Shown one piece after another: positions 10,309-19,521 of a DNA stretch of 64,000 bases. The stretch comes from Bacillus aquiflavi (GTDB taxonomy: Bacteria; Bacillota; Bacilli; Bacillales; Cytobacillaceae): positions 2,976,001 to 3,040,000 of the forward strand of contig NZ_CP082780.1 in assembly GCF_019915265.1 (NCBI RefSeq). The letters run 5' to 3'. The notes under the pieces were generated by a model. That model made no database searches. It saw only the letters and a list, made by a program, of their open reading frames with translations, and was not told where the DNA came from. The position numbers were made by a program, and so were the translations under genes. Position 1 is the first letter of the stretch; each line of letters begins with the position of its first letter.

Positions 10309-10938
10309 TTATTCTTGGTGACGCTTTTCTAATACGTTTAATACTTTTGAAAATGAGAGCCGCTGTTCTCTTAACAATACAAATAAATGATAAATTAAAT
10401 CAGCCGCTTCCCATTTTAGTTCTTCTTCACTTCTATTTTTTGCCGCAATAATAACCTCAGCTGCTTCTTCACCTACTTTTTTTAATATTTTATCTATCCC
10501 TTTTTCGAATAAGTAAGTTGTATAAGCACCTTCTGGACGTTGTTCGTCTCGCTCTTCAATTACTTTCTCTAACGTATTTAAAATTTCATATGTTTGTATA
10601 CTGTCAATTGACATTTGCTTGATTTTATCACTTTCAGCAAAACAACTTGTTGTTCCAGTATGACATGCAGGCCCCTGTGGTGCAACAAAGAGAAGGATGG
10701 CATCCTGATCACAGTCAAGCTGCATATCAATTATTTTTTGAATATGACCGCTCGTTTCTCCTTTATGCCATAACTTTTGCCGAGAACGGCTATAAAACCA
10801 TGTTTCTCCCGATTCAATTGATTTTTGGATAGATTCCTTATTCATATAGGCAAGAGTCAATACTTCTTTTGTCTTCCAGTCTTGGACTATTGCTGGCACT
10901 AAACCATTAACATCAAATTGAATTTCATCAACGTTCAC
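10309..10938 (-). CDS. hisI: HisI(E) bifunctional cyclohydrolase/pyrophosphatase
   Basis: Catalyses histidine steps 2 and 3. The N-terminal half (about 1-110) is phosphoribosyl-AMP cyclohydrolase with metal-binding DCDQDA and [12 protein letters not shown]. The C-terminal half (about 115-209) is phosphoribosyl-ATP pyrophosphatase with [15 protein letters not shown] and [10 protein letters not shown]. The fused two-domain form and 209-residue length are usual. It is the last gene of the his operon and its start overlaps the end of hisF by 11 bases. Confidence 0.96.
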   Translation of the reverse strand: MNVDEIQFDVNGLVPAIVQDWKTKEVLTLAYMNKESIQKSIESGETWFYSRSRQKLWHKGETSGHIQKIIDMQLDCDQDAILLFVAPQGPACHTGTTSCFAESDKIKQMSIDSIQTYEILNTLEKVIEERDEQRPEGAYTTYLFEKGIDKILKKVGEEAAEVIIAAKNRSEEELKWEAADLIYHLFVLLREQRLSFSKVLNVLEKRHQE

Positions 10939-11692
10939 TTACATTCACTCCTCTTTCTTTTAGGAACGACTTAATTTCCTTCACTGACGTTTCTTTATAA
11001 TGAAAAATTGAGGCTGCTAATGCTGCATTTGCTTTTCCTTCTGTTAATACTTTAATAAAATGCTCCCTCTCGCCAGCTCCACCTGAAGCAACGACTGGTA
11101 CATGTACAGATTCACTCACTAACCTAGTTAACTCAATATCAAAGCCATTTTTTTCACCGTCACAATCTATACTAGTTAACAAAATCTCTCCAGCTCCATA
11201 GTTAACGGCTTCCTTAGCCCATTCAACAACTTCCCATTTAGTCTGTTTTGTACCGCCATGCGTGTAAACACGCCAAGAGCCTAGGTCTTTATCATATTTT
11301 GCATCAATCGCTATAACAATACTTTTTGAACCGAAACAATCCGCACCCTCTTTGATTAATTCGGGATTCTTAACAGCCGCCGTATTTATCGACACTTTAT
11401 TTGCACCAGCGTGCAAAATCCGCTTTATATCTTCAAGCGTATTAATTCCCCCGCCAACAGTAAGTGGAATCGATATTTGATCGGCAACCGCTTGAACAAT
11501 TTCCGTCATCGTTTTTCTTCCTTCGCTTGAAGCAGAAATATCAAGAAAAACAAGTTCATCGGCACCTTCCTTATCATAAAAATTAGCAAATTCAACCGGA
11601 TCACCTGCATCTCGCAGTTGAACAAACTTAATTCCCTTTACAACTCTCCCATCCTTTACATCAAGACAAGGTATGATTCGTTTCGTTTCCAC
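10928..11692 (-). CDS. hisF: imidazole glycerol phosphate synthase cyclase subunit
   Basis: TIM-barrel subunit that joins PRFAR with ammonia to give imidazole glycerol phosphate and AICAR. The 254 residues include the first catalytic Asp (Asp11 in [15 protein letters not shown]) and the second in VIAIDAKYD (about 130). Phosphate-binding glycines are in VGGGI and ASGGAG. It normally takes ammonia through a tunnel from the glutaminase HisH. Here hisH is deleted from the operon, so HisF would depend on free ammonia or on a HisH encoded elsewhere. Confidence 0.96.
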   Translation of the reverse strand: METKRIIPCLDVKDGRVVKGIKFVQLRDAGDPVEFANFYDKEGADELVFLDISASSEGRKTMTEIVQAVADQISIPLTVGGGINTLEDIKRILHAGANKVSINTAAVKNPELIKEGADCFGSKSIVIAIDAKYDKDLGSWRVYTHGGTKQTKWEVVEWAKEAVNYGAGEILLTSIDCDGEKNGFDIELTRLVSESVHVPVVASGGAGEREHFIKVLTEGKANAALAASIFHYKETSVKEIKSFLKERGVNVSER

Positions 11693-11743
11693 TTATGCTC
11701 ACCTCTTTTTATATTGTGCAATCTTTCTAGGAAACTAAATTTA

Positions 11744-12472
11744 TTATTGCACTGCCCTTATTGCTTCTGAAACAGTAAAGCGATTTTCGTAAATTGCTTT
11801 GCCAACAATGACTCCGCTGACTCCCAGATGAGCGAGCTTTTTTAAAGATATTAAATCAGATAGGCTGCTTACTCCTCCTGAAGCAATTACGCGTTTCCCT
11901 GTTGCAATTGCCATTTCTTCTATCGCTTTTATATTCGGTCCTTGAAGCGTGCCATCAGTAGCAATATCAGTAAAAATAAAAGTTTCTGCTCCTGCATCGA
12001 CAAATCGCTTTCCTAAATCAACTGCTTTTACTGAGGAAGTATTAAGCCAGCCATTAGTTGCAACAAACCCGTTTTTTGCATCTATTCCAATTGCAAGCCT
12101 GCTCCCATATTTCCTCAGCATTTCAACAGCAAATTCAGGATTAGCAACAGCGGCACTGCCAATAATTACTCGGCTGACACCGTTTTCTAAATAATGAACA
12201 ATATCTCTTTCAGTCCGAATGCCCCCACCAATTTGTATATGACAGTTCAATTTTTGCGCCGTTTCAATTACAAATTGATCATTTACACGTTTCCCATCCT
12301 TTGCACCATCCAAATCTACCATATGAACCCATTTAGCGCCTTCTTCTTCAAACCGTTGTGCCATTATAAAAGGTGAGTCACCGTATACTGTTTCCTTTTC
12401 ATAATCACCTTGCAAAAGACGGACACAGCGTCCCCCTCTCATATCAATTGCGGGATAGATCGTAAAACTCAT
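11744..12472 (-). CDS. hisA: ProFAR isomerase
   Basis: TIM-barrel isomerase converting ProFAR to PRFAR, the substrate of HisF. The 242-residue product starts [20 protein letters not shown], carrying the catalytic Asp and phosphate-binding elements. It also shows QIGGGIR, the second catalytic Asp in FTDIATDGT, and ASGGVSSL. Its start lies 64 bases after hisB, in a place where B. subtilis has the whole hisH gene. Confidence 0.96.
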   Translation of the reverse strand: MSFTIYPAIDMRGGRCVRLLQGDYEKETVYGDSPFIMAQRFEEEGAKWVHMVDLDGAKDGKRVNDQFVIETAQKLNCHIQIGGGIRTERDIVHYLENGVSRVIIGSAAVANPEFAVEMLRKYGSRLAIGIDAKNGFVATNGWLNTSSVKAVDLGKRFVDAGAETFIFTDIATDGTLQGPNIKAIEEMAIATGKRVIASGGVSSLSDLISLKKLAHLGVSGVIVGKAIYENRFTVSEAIRAVQ

Positions 12473-12536
12473 GCTTATGACCTACTTTCCAAAATGTTTT
12501 GCTTCTTTCATTTTGAAGCCATATCATATTTCACCT
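12473..12536 (-). pseudogene. hisH: scar of deleted hisH
   Basis: In Bacillus the order is hisB-hisH-hisA. Here only 64 bases remain. Directly after the hisB stop there is an AAAGGTGA site and ATG ATA (start at 12527), as at a hisH start. The end reads FKMKEAKHFGK-stop in another frame, resembling the C-terminal tail of HisH. Everything between, including the catalytic Cys, His and Glu of the glutaminase, is gone. This fits one internal deletion of roughly 600 bases. The identity of the scar is inferred from position and these two short ends. Confidence 0.6.
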
Positions 12537-13124
12537 TTACAGCATTCCTTTTGTAGAGGGAATTCCTTTAATGCGCGGATCGATTGTTGTCGCTTCGTCT
12601 AAAGCCCGGCCAAGTGCCTTAAAGATAGCTTCAATTATATGATGCGTATTTTGACCGTAATGAACAATGACATGTAAGTTCATTCTTGCTTCCAGTGCAA
12701 ACTTCCATAAAAATTCATGGACGAGCTCTGTATCAAATGTCCCAACCTTTTGTGACGGGAAATTTGCCCTTATTTCTAAGTGTGGGCGGTTACTTAAATC
12801 GACAACTACTTGTGCTAATGCCTCATCCATTGGCACAAAAGAATTTCCATACCGCTTAATGCCTCTTTTATCTCCAAGTGCATTGACAAATGCTTGACCT
12901 AGACAAATCCCTATATCCTCTGTCGTATGATGACCATCAATGTCAACATCTCCATTCGCATTAACAAATAGATTAAACTGTCCATGTCTTGCAAACGCAT
13001 CAAGCATATGCGTTAGAAAAGGAACGGGTGTTGCCAGTTCACTTTTTCCGTCCCCATCTATTTCTAGTTTTAATTTAATGTCTGTTTCACTAGTTTTACG
13101 CTTAATTTCAGCGCTTCTAACCAT
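12537..13124 (-). CDS. hisB: imidazoleglycerol-phosphate dehydratase
   Basis: Manganese enzyme that dehydrates imidazole glycerol phosphate to imidazole acetol phosphate. The 195-residue product has the two histidine metal motifs, DGHHTTEDIG at about residue 63 and VHYGQNTHHIIEA near 160, plus LTHMLDAFARHGQF. Full length for the monofunctional form. A 263-base gap holding a repeat copy separates it from hisD, where a tight junction would be expected. Confidence 0.96.
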   Translation of the reverse strand: MVRSAEIKRKTSETDIKLKLEIDGDGKSELATPVPFLTHMLDAFARHGQFNLFVNANGDVDIDGHHTTEDIGICLGQAFVNALGDKRGIKRYGNSFVPMDEALAQVVVDLSNRPHLEIRANFPSQKVGTFDTELVHEFLWKFALEARMNLHVIVHYGQNTHHIIEAIFKALGRALDEATTIDPRIKGIPSTKGML

Positions 13125-13221
13125 TTAGCAACCCTCCAATTTAAAACAAGCATTCTATTTTAATCGCTATATGTAAATTAATGAATAACGATTTTTTCAT
13201 CGCAATATTACATATTCGTTT

Positions 13222-13376
13222 CCGATGGTTGACAAACGCATTCTTCGTTGTAAGCTCATGAACTGCGAGTTCTATTCGTTTTCGCCTCGTACTGTGCACT
13301 TCAACTGACAAGACAAGCGTGTTCAATCAGTCTTTCGAGCATGTGCTTCAAATCATAATGACTTTGTCTACAAGCT
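13222..13376 (+). repeat. intergenic repeat family, copy B (inside his operon)
   Basis: Starts GATGGTTGACAAACGCATTC, then TTCGTTGTAAGCTCATGAAC, TTCTATTCG, CAACTGACAAG and CAATCAGTCTTTCGAGCATG, and ends TTTGTCTACAAGCT. It is the longest copy and aligns with copy A end to end. It sits between hisD and hisB, which are normally adjacent, so it interrupts the operon without a visible terminator. Confidence 0.78.
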
Positions 13377-13387
13377 CAATCGAAAGA

Positions 13388-14665
13388 TTAAATATTCGTT
13401 TTTTTAAACCTTGCTTCAACCGCACGAGCATGTGCTTCTAAACCTTCTAATCGTGCAAATTGTGCAATTTTGTGTCCGTTATGACGCAATGCTTTTTCAC
13501 TATATGAAATGATACTTGACTTTTTTTGAAAATCATCTACGTTTAATGGGCTTGAGAACCGCGCTGTTCCATTAGTAGGTAACACATGATTAGGTCCAGC
13601 GAAATAATCACCGACAGGTTCTGAACTCCATCTTCCGATAAATATAGCTCCCGCATGACGGATTTTTCCGATCATTTCCATTCCATTTTCCAGCATCACT
13701 TCTAAATGCTCTGGTGCTAACTCATTTACAACATCAATTGCCTCATCAATCCCATTTGCCACGTAAATAACTCCATAATTATGAATCGACTCAGCCGCAA
13801 TACTCTTGCGTGGAAGCTTAGCAAGCTGTTCTGAAACTTCCTTTGCGACTGCTTGAGCAAGTGTATTAGACGGGGTAACAAGAATACTACAAGCTCGCGG
13901 ATCATGTTCTGCTTGGGATAAGAGATCTGCGGCTACCTCATGTGGATACGCTGTCTCATCAGCCAAGACGACAATTTCACTTGGTCCTGCAATCATGTCA
14001 ATATCTACATCGCCAAACACTTCACGTTTCGCTAAAGCAACATAAATATTCCCAGGTCCGACAATTTTATCGACACGTTGAATTGTTTCCGTCCCATAAG
14101 CAAGGGCACCAATTGCTTGTGCTCCGCCGATCTTATAAATTTCTTCCACTCCTGCTTCGTGTGCAGCGACTAAAACTGCCGCTGGAAGCTTTCCTAATTT
14201 GTTCGGCGGTGAAACCATGACAATTCGTTTTACTCCTGCTACTTTTGCAGGGATTACATTCATCAGAACAGATGAAGGATAAGCAGCTGTTCCTCCTGGA
14301 ACGTACACGCCAACTGAATCAATGGGTGTTATTTTTTGCCCGAGAATCGTTCCGTTTTCTTCTGTTGTAATCCAGGATGAGCGGAGCTGCTTCTGATGAA
14401 ATGATCGAATATTTTCAGCCGCTTCTTTTATAATGGCGATAGAAGAATCATCTAACGATTCATATGCTTCAGCAATTTCTTCTTCTTTTATTAAAAAAGT
14501 CAACAGACTCGATTGATCAAATTTTTTCGTATAAAACCGTACAGCTTCGTCCCCTTTTTGCCGGACATCTTTAATAATTTCTTTGACAACATCTCGCTGT
14601 TCGTCAGTTCCTGTATCAATCGAGCGCTTAATTGATAAATTATTTGTCACTTGTAAAATTTCCAT
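13388..14665 (-). CDS. hisD: histidinol dehydrogenase
   Basis: Zinc enzyme performing the last two oxidations from histidinol to histidine with NAD. The 425-residue product shows VYVPGGTAAYPSSVLMNVIP, GPGNIYVALAKREVFG and the signature IDMIAGPSEIVVLADE. Zinc and catalytic histidines lie in LLSQAEHDPRA, and the closing region YFAGPNHVLPT is present. It follows hisG by six bases. No lesion was seen. Confidence 0.97.
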   Translation of the reverse strand: MEILQVTNNLSIKRSIDTGTDEQRDVVKEIIKDVRQKGDEAVRFYTKKFDQSSLLTFLIKEEEIAEAYESLDDSSIAIIKEAAENIRSFHQKQLRSSWITTEENGTILGQKITPIDSVGVYVPGGTAAYPSSVLMNVIPAKVAGVKRIVMVSPPNKLGKLPAAVLVAAHEAGVEEIYKIGGAQAIGALAYGTETIQRVDKIVGPGNIYVALAKREVFGDVDIDMIAGPSEIVVLADETAYPHEVAADLLSQAEHDPRACSILVTPSNTLAQAVAKEVSEQLAKLPRKSIAAESIHNYGVIYVANGIDEAIDVVNELAPEHLEVMLENGMEMIGKIRHAGAIFIGRWSSEPVGDYFAGPNHVLPTNGTARFSSPLNVDDFQKKSSIISYSEKALRHNGHKIAQFARLEGLEAHARAVEARFKKTNI

Positions 14666-14671
14666 TGATCC

Positions 14672-15316
14672 TCATCCTTTCACATCAACGAGGTCAACGA
14701 CGTTGCTAAGTCGTTTGACGAGTTCGTTAATACGGGAATCATTCATCCGATAACTAACTGGATTAGCTATTAATCTTGAAGAAATATTAATAATCTGTTC
14801 ATATTCCACTAAGCCATTTTCCTTTAGCGTTCTACCGGTAGACACAATGTCGACGATTCGATCAGCTAGTCCGATTAGCGGAGCTAATTCAATAGAACCG
14901 TTTAATTTTATAATTTCGACTTGTTCTCCCTTTTCTCGAAAATACGATGATGCCACATTTGGATATTTTGTAGCTACTTTGGGAGCAATATCACTCATTT
15001 TAGAATTTGGCAAGCCAGCAACAGCTAAATAACAATGACTAATTTTTAAATCTAACAGTTCATACACATCACGCTCTTCTTCAAGCATCACGTCTTTTCC
15101 AGCAATACCGATATCCGCTACTCCATGTTCTACATAAGTGGGAACATCCATTGGCTTTGCCAAAATAAACCGCAGTGCTTCTTCTTCCACGTCTATAATC
15201 AGTTTCCTTGAGTCATCAAACTCTGGAGGAAGACGGTAATCCGCTTTTCGGAGCAATTCAACGGCTTCATTAAATATTCGCCCTTTCGGCATTGCAATTG
15301 TTATTATTTCACTCAT
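14672..15316 (-). CDS. hisG: ATP phosphoribosyltransferase, short form
   Basis: First committed enzyme of histidine synthesis; transfers ATP to PRPP. At 214 residues this is the short HisG that lacks the regulatory C-terminal domain and needs HisZ as partner. Seen are [20 protein letters not shown] at the start, [28 protein letters not shown] and the PRPP loop [14 protein letters not shown]. It overlaps hisZ by 4 bases. Because hisZ is frameshifted, HisG might lack its partner. Confidence 0.96.
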   Translation of the reverse strand: MSEIITIAMPKGRIFNEAVELLRKADYRLPPEFDDSRKLIIDVEEEALRFILAKPMDVPTYVEHGVADIGIAGKDVMLEEERDVYELLDLKISHCYLAVAGLPNSKMSDIAPKVATKYPNVASSYFREKGEQVEIIKLNGSIELAPLIGLADRIVDIVSTGRTLKENGLVEYEQIINISSRLIANPVSYRMNDSRINELVKRLSNVVDLVDVKG

Positions 15317-16501
15317 CTTTGCTCCTTCTCTCCTTTTCCAATTAAAAAGCTGACATCTGAAAATTCATTCGTACAATCATCTATGTTTTTAACTCCATTA
15401 ATATTTTGCAGTACAATTCGTTTTCCATTCTCTCGTTCTTTTGCAGCCTTATTAAACGCTTCTTTTCGCCTTTCGTCACTAAATAAAATACAATGGACTG
15501 GGACTGGGCTATCCTTTCTCCATTCACCAAGTGCTTCTAATATGCGGTCAATCCTAAGGGCAAATCCGGTTGCCACCGTTTCTTTACCGAACTTTTTCAA
15601 AAGACAATCGTAACGTCCGCCGTTTCCGATCGGAAAGCCAACATTTCCTGCATATACTTCAAATAAGACGCTAGTGTAATAGTTCATATGACTAAATAGG
15701 GGATAAATCAAAATGGATATTTTCCGTCATGTCGTAATCTTTCATCACATTCCAAAGCTCGGTTAACTGCTCTAATGATTCTTTGCCTCGTTCATTTTCG
15801 ATAATGTTATAAGCTTCAATAATCGTTTCCTGTCCGCCCTGTAAGTCTAATAAACGAAGAAGACGCTGTTTATCGATTGAAGATAGCAATAAAGATTTTA
15901 CATGCTCACGATAGCCTACATAATTTTTTTCATATAAAAAACGTCTCAGTGTTTCGGCTCTTTCTTCCGTCCCTAGAATTTGGGTAAATAGTTCATTGAC
16001 AAAACCGATATGACCGATCGAAATTCGGAAATTGCTTAAGCCAGCTGTTTGGAGTGTTGATATCATTAGTGCTATCATTTCGCCATCTGCACTGATTGTT
16101 TCATCTCCAATACATTCAACCCCAATTTGTTCAAACTCTGCTGGCCGTCCCCCTTCTCGCTGCTGTGCACGAAATACACTGCCTGAGTATGCAAGTCGCT
16201 GCGGCAGCCCTTTATGCAGCAGTCTTGAAGCAGCTACCCTCGCAATCGGTGCTGTCATATCTGGACGCAAAACGAGGGTATGTCCTTGCTGATCCAACAA
16301 TTTAAACAGTTGTTGATCAAGAATAGCCGATGCGGAACCAACTGTTTCATAATACTCAAGCATAGGAGTTTGGATAAACTGGTAACCCCATTTTTTTATT
16401 TCTTCCTCCATCAATAAACGGACTGTGTTTTTTCGTTCATACAAATGAGGCAACATATCCCTCATTCCAAGCGGCTTTTCAAACATAAATAATTTTGCCA
16501 T
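15313..16501 (-). pseudogene. hisZ: HisZ regulatory subunit, frameshifted
   Basis: HisZ is a histidyl-tRNA-synthetase-like subunit required by short HisG. The N-terminal part starts MAKLFMFEKPLGMRDMLPHL (ATG at 16501 behind AGGGTGA) and contains LRPDMTAPIARVAASRL and QREGGRPAEFEQIGVECIGD. It stops after IHFDLSPI. The remaining part carries on in another frame as LFSHMNYYTSVLFEVYAGNV, then GNGGRYD. The junction is a run of four G (plus strand 15699-15702). With three, the frame reads FDLSLFSHMNYYT and the protein would be 395 residues, the normal size. This may be a sequencing error or a real lesion. Confidence 0.9.
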
Positions 16502-16568
16502 TCTATTCACCCTTTTATATCAAGAAAATATTTTACTTTAGTTCGCTAATAAGATAAAGTTTTATGTT

Positions 16569-16597
16569 AGTTTATCGCTTAAATCGTATTTCGTCAA
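16569..16597 (-). promoter_or_regulatory. SigA promoter of the his operon
   Basis: On the minus strand TTGACG (16592-16597) and TAAACT (16569-16574) are separated by 17 bases, about 70 bases before the hisZ start. No T-box (AGGGTGGNACCGCG) or leader peptide rich in His was found between promoter and gene. Confidence 0.65.
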
Positions 16598-16628
16598 CTA
16601 TTTATTTTTACTCAAAATAGATATTAGT

Positions 16629-16700
16629 TTAGACTATTGGAAAACACTCGCGTTCTTCGTTGTAAGCTGATGAACTATATGTTCTATCCGCATAAACGCG
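16629..16700 (+). repeat. intergenic repeat family, copy C (partial)
   Basis: Reads TTAGACTATTGGAAAACACT, then CGCGTTCTTCGTTGTAAGCT and GATGAACTATATGTTCTATC, aligning with the first half of copies B and E. The second half is replaced by unrelated sequence and a hairpin. Confidence 0.6.
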
Positions 16701-16730
16701 GAAACGGCGGCTCAATCCAACGAATTTAGT

Positions 16731-16786
16731 AAGGGAACGTCCAAAAGTCGATTTTCGACTATAAGGTGCCCCTTTTTATGTTCAAG
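16731..16786 (+). terminator. terminator-like hairpin, shared with 38944-38999
   Basis: Imperfect stem around AGTCGATTTTCGACT, flanked by AAGGGAACGTCC and GGTGCCCCTTTTTATG. The sequence closely resembles the hairpin behind sodA, down to the trailing TTTTTATGTTCAA. The remaining part of 16511-16979 holds the his promoter, repeat copy C and AT-rich sequence without a gene. Confidence 0.6.
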
Positions 16787-16979
16787 AATGCTGATATATC
16801 AATATTCTAATTTTTAATGCATTTGCTCTTTTTGGAAAACCTCGTCCACCTTGTGACGAGTCTTTAACATCATTTATAGTTTTTGTTCTTAACTGAAAAA
16901 AAAATGAGTCAATTAAGGTCTTCATAAATAACTCCATCATTTTGAGGTTTTGTTATGTTATTTTTAACAATTTAGATGA

Positions 16980-18068
16980 TTATATTTTATGAAACGTAAA
17001 TTTCCCCCAGGGCTGTAAGTAATCCAACAAAAAAATTTCCTCTTCACGAATTCGTCCAACCACATTTGTTTTTCCTGAGTTTTCCATATCATTTAAAGCA
17101 ATTTGCAGCTCGCCCGCATATTGTCCATAAAGGTCGTTATCAATTAACACATCTCCCCTTTTCATATTTCTTGTATTGAATGGTTTAATCTCTCCAGTGC
17201 GATTACTTATGCGACCCCCTGTAGAACGTATCATGTAATCTGAAACATCTCCGCGATAAAAATGAAAACGATCTAAAACAATTGTTCTCTCAAGGTTAGA
17301 TATCCCGTCATACAGCTTCACCGAAAAAATGATCAAGTCCTTATCCATTTTGCCAAGCATCTTTAACTCATGTTCAGAAGCGTACGCATTTCCAATAATC
17401 ACATCATCAATAACTTGTGTTGCAAATAAATGCTTCGCTTGTACATCTATTGCCAAGTCACGATGCATTTCTAACGTCGGCAGTCCCTCGACAATTGGCC
17501 ATGGTCCAAAAGTGGCTTCGGGAGATGAAACGAATGCAGCTGTTCGAATCCCAAGGTCGCTAAATTTTTTACTACATTCAATGAAAAATGGGTATGAAAG
17601 TCCTGAATATTTATGAGGATAAAAATTATGGCAACCAAGTAAGTTCTTTCGGTTTGGTTGAAAAGTGAGAAGATGATCAATATACTTTGTGGCAGTACTC
17701 ATGTTTAGTTCGATTTTTAATCCGTATGGATTATATGTCATCATTGCTTCCTCTTGGCCAGTAAAGCCAATGTCAAGACGAATTCCTGTTGCTCCTATAT
17801 CTCTAAAAAATGAAAGATCGTCAGCTGCAATCTTTAACTGTGTAAAGACGCACGGACTAATATCTGCGATCACGTCCATTCCAAGTTCTCTAGCATAAGT
17901 GATTGTTTTTTTATAATTTGCAATAACTATTTCCTTGTCCCCTTCCACAGAAAGAAGACAGGTAAATACACGTTCAAATCCGTTCTTATTAGCCAGCTTT
18001 ATATATTCTATATCCTCTTCTACAGTTGATTGGTTTGGATAAATAGATATGCCAAGGCGCTTTCTCAT
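16980..18068 (-). CDS. mupG: MupG-like 6-phospho-N-acetylmuramidase (DUF871)
   Basis: The 362-residue product starts MRKRLGISIYPNQSTVEEDI and has GIRLDIGFTG, LLGCHNFYPHKYSGLSYPFF, GPWPIVEGLPTLEMHR and RSTGGRISN. These are features of the DUF871 TIM-barrel family, whose studied member MupG of Staphylococcus aureus splits MurNAc-6-phosphate-GlcNAc in the cytoplasm during wall recycling. No signal peptide is present, as expected. The product GlcNAc would feed the nagA-nagB genes 4.5 kb away. No murQ or PTS gene lies beside it. Family call is firm; exact substrate is inferred. Confidence 0.78.
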   Translation of the reverse strand: MRKRLGISIYPNQSTVEEDIEYIKLANKNGFERVFTCLLSVEGDKEIVIANYKKTITYARELGMDVIADISPCVFTQLKIAADDLSFFRDIGATGIRLDIGFTGQEEAMMTYNPYGLKIELNMSTATKYIDHLLTFQPNRKNLLGCHNFYPHKYSGLSYPFFIECSKKFSDLGIRTAAFVSSPEATFGPWPIVEGLPTLEMHRDLAIDVQAKHLFATQVIDDVIIGNAYASEHELKMLGKMDKDLIIFSVKLYDGISNLERTIVLDRFHFYRGDVSDYMIRSTGGRISNRTGEIKPFNTRNMKRGDVLIDNDLYGQYAGELQIALNDMENSGKTNVVGRIREEEIFLLDYLQPWGKFTFHKI

Positions 18069-18178
18069 TATCTCAATTCCTCCTGATAAAATTTTTAAAG
18101 ATCGTTCTTTTCTTTCTCCTAATTATAAAGTAAATTTTCAATTGGCGGGAAGCATCATTTCTTTCACCGAGCGGAAAA

Positions 18179-18217
18179 AAACCTTACTCTTATTTTCAAA
18201 AATGTAGACTAAGGTTT
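18179..18217 (-). terminator. terminator after yvoF
   Basis: AAACCTTA/TAAGGTTT stem, followed on the minus strand by TTTTTCCGC. Repeat copy D lies between the yvoF stop and this hairpin. Confidence 0.65.
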
Positions 18218-18303
18218 TAGACTGTTGACAAATGTCCGCATTCGTCGTTGCTTGCACTAAGCTTATGGATGATTGTCTATTCGCTTCACTCATCCTAGGC
18301 ACT
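18216..18303 (+). repeat. intergenic repeat family, copy D
   Basis: Reads TTAGACTGTTGACAAATGTC, then CGCATTCGTCGTTGCTTGCA, CTAAGCTTATGGATG and TGTCTATTCGCTTCACTCAT, matching copies A, B and E in order. It lacks the far end. Confidence 0.65.
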
Positions 18304-18334
18304 GAATTATTTTAGATCGTTTGATTACATATAT

Positions 18335-18871
18335 TTAGCTTCGCGGATTCCCGTAAATCGGATCATTCTCCCACCTTTTTTCAAGTTCTTCTTTTGTATA
18401 AATGATTCGCATCGGGTTGCCTCCTACAAATGCGCCAGCAGGAACATCTTTATGAACAAGTGTACCAGCAGAAACAATTGCCCTGTCACCAATCGAAATA
18501 CCGGGTAAAATAGTTGTATTCGCTCCTATCATCACTTCATTGCCAATCTGAACTTCACCAAGCCGATATTCCTTTATTAAATACTCATGGGCTAAAATCG
18601 TCGTATTGTAGCCAATGACTGTATTATTTCCAACACTAATTTTTTCGGGAAACATGACATCTAACATGACCATTAAGGCAAATGATGTTTTTTCACCGAC
18701 CTTCATTCGTAAAAACTTGCGATACAGCCAGTTTTTCACCCCAAGAAAAGGCGTATATCGAGCAATTTGAATAATAATAAAATTTTTGACGACCTTTATA
18801 AAGGGGACAGTTTTATATACGTGCCATAAAGAATTTGCTCCTTCTACTTGAAAGCGTGTCGTCTTTCTCAT
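18335..18871 (-). CDS. yvoF: hexapeptide-repeat acetyltransferase YvoF
   Basis: Left-handed beta-helix acyltransferase of 178 residues. Hexapeptide repeats run from about residue 75 to 145 ([58 protein letters not shown]), ending in VGGNPMRI. The substrate is unknown. It overlaps ppaX by 4 bases and lies in the conserved hprK-lgt-yvoD-ppaX-yvoF unit, which suggests co-translation with ppaX. Confidence 0.9.
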   Translation of the reverse strand: MRKTTRFQVEGANSLWHVYKTVPFIKVVKNFIIIQIARYTPFLGVKNWLYRKFLRMKVGEKTSFALMVMLDVMFPEKISVGNNTVIGYNTTILAHEYLIKEYRLGEVQIGNEVMIGANTTILPGISIGDRAIVSAGTLVHKDVPAGAFVGGNPMRIIYTKEELEKRWENDPIYGNPRS

Positions 18872-19521
18872 CTTTTTTCCACTCCAACGATTGACAACAA
18901 ATCTGCCATATGATCGAATATATAATCCGGTTCATAATACTGTAGGTGATCTCTTCCTTTCATCGACCATGCAACACCAGCTGTTTTCGTGCCAGCATTT
19001 TTTCCTGCTAAAATATCATGATGATTATCCCCTACCATTAAAGCTTCCTCTGGTCGGGCTTTTAATAAATCGAGCGCTTTAAAAATCGGCTCGGGATGAG
19101 GCTTTGCATTTTCAACCTCATCAAGTGTAACGATCACATCAAAAAATCGCTCCAGCTTTGTAAGTTTCAATCCCTTTAACACAGTATCACGCACTTTTGT
19201 TGTCACGATTCCAAGCTTAAAGTTTTCGTGAGCTAACGTTTCTACCGTTTCATAAACCCCATTAAATTCTTTCACGAGTCGATCATGATTTGCTAAATTA
19301 TATTCGCGGTATTTTTTAATCATCTCTTCTGTCGCATGAGGATTTAATGAATGAAAAGTATCCCAAAGCGGCGGCCCCATAAACGGTAATACATCTTTAC
19401 GTTTATTTTTTTTTGGATAATAATATTCAAGCGTATGAAGAAATGAAGAGATGATTAATTCATTTGTATCAATTAATGTCCCATCTAAATCAAATAAAAT
19501 CGTTGTCAGTCTATTGCTCAT
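18868..19521 (-). CDS. ppaX: pyrophosphatase PpaX
   Basis: HAD-family hydrolase that removes the pyrophosphate released when HprK dephosphorylates HPr-Ser-P or Crh-Ser-P. The 217-residue product has the nucleophile motif [13 protein letters not shown] (residues 9-21), [18 protein letters not shown] and [16 protein letters not shown], the four HAD motifs. It lies in the same unit as hprK, as known in Bacillus, and overlaps both neighbours. Confidence 0.95.
   Translation of the reverse strand: MSNRLTTILFDLDGTLIDTNELIISSFLHTLEYYYPKKNKRKDVLPFMGPPLWDTFHSLNPHATEEMIKKYREYNLANHDRLVKEFNGVYETVETLAHENFKLGIVTTKVRDTVLKGLKLTKLERFFDVIVTLDEVENAKPHPEPIFKALDLLKARPEEALMVGDNHHDILAGKNAGTKTAGVAWSMKGRDHLQYYEPDYIFDHMADLLSIVGVEKR

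Noticed and set aside
13141-13326. small minus-strand gene between hisB and hisD
   Set aside because: The frame lies across repeat copy B, has no ribosome binding site and is not kept in other copies of the repeat.
16511-16979. T-box or histidine leader before the his operon
   Set aside because: No AGGGTGGNACCGCG-like sequence, no run of His codons and no suitable antiterminator; only a plain promoter and a repeat copy were found.
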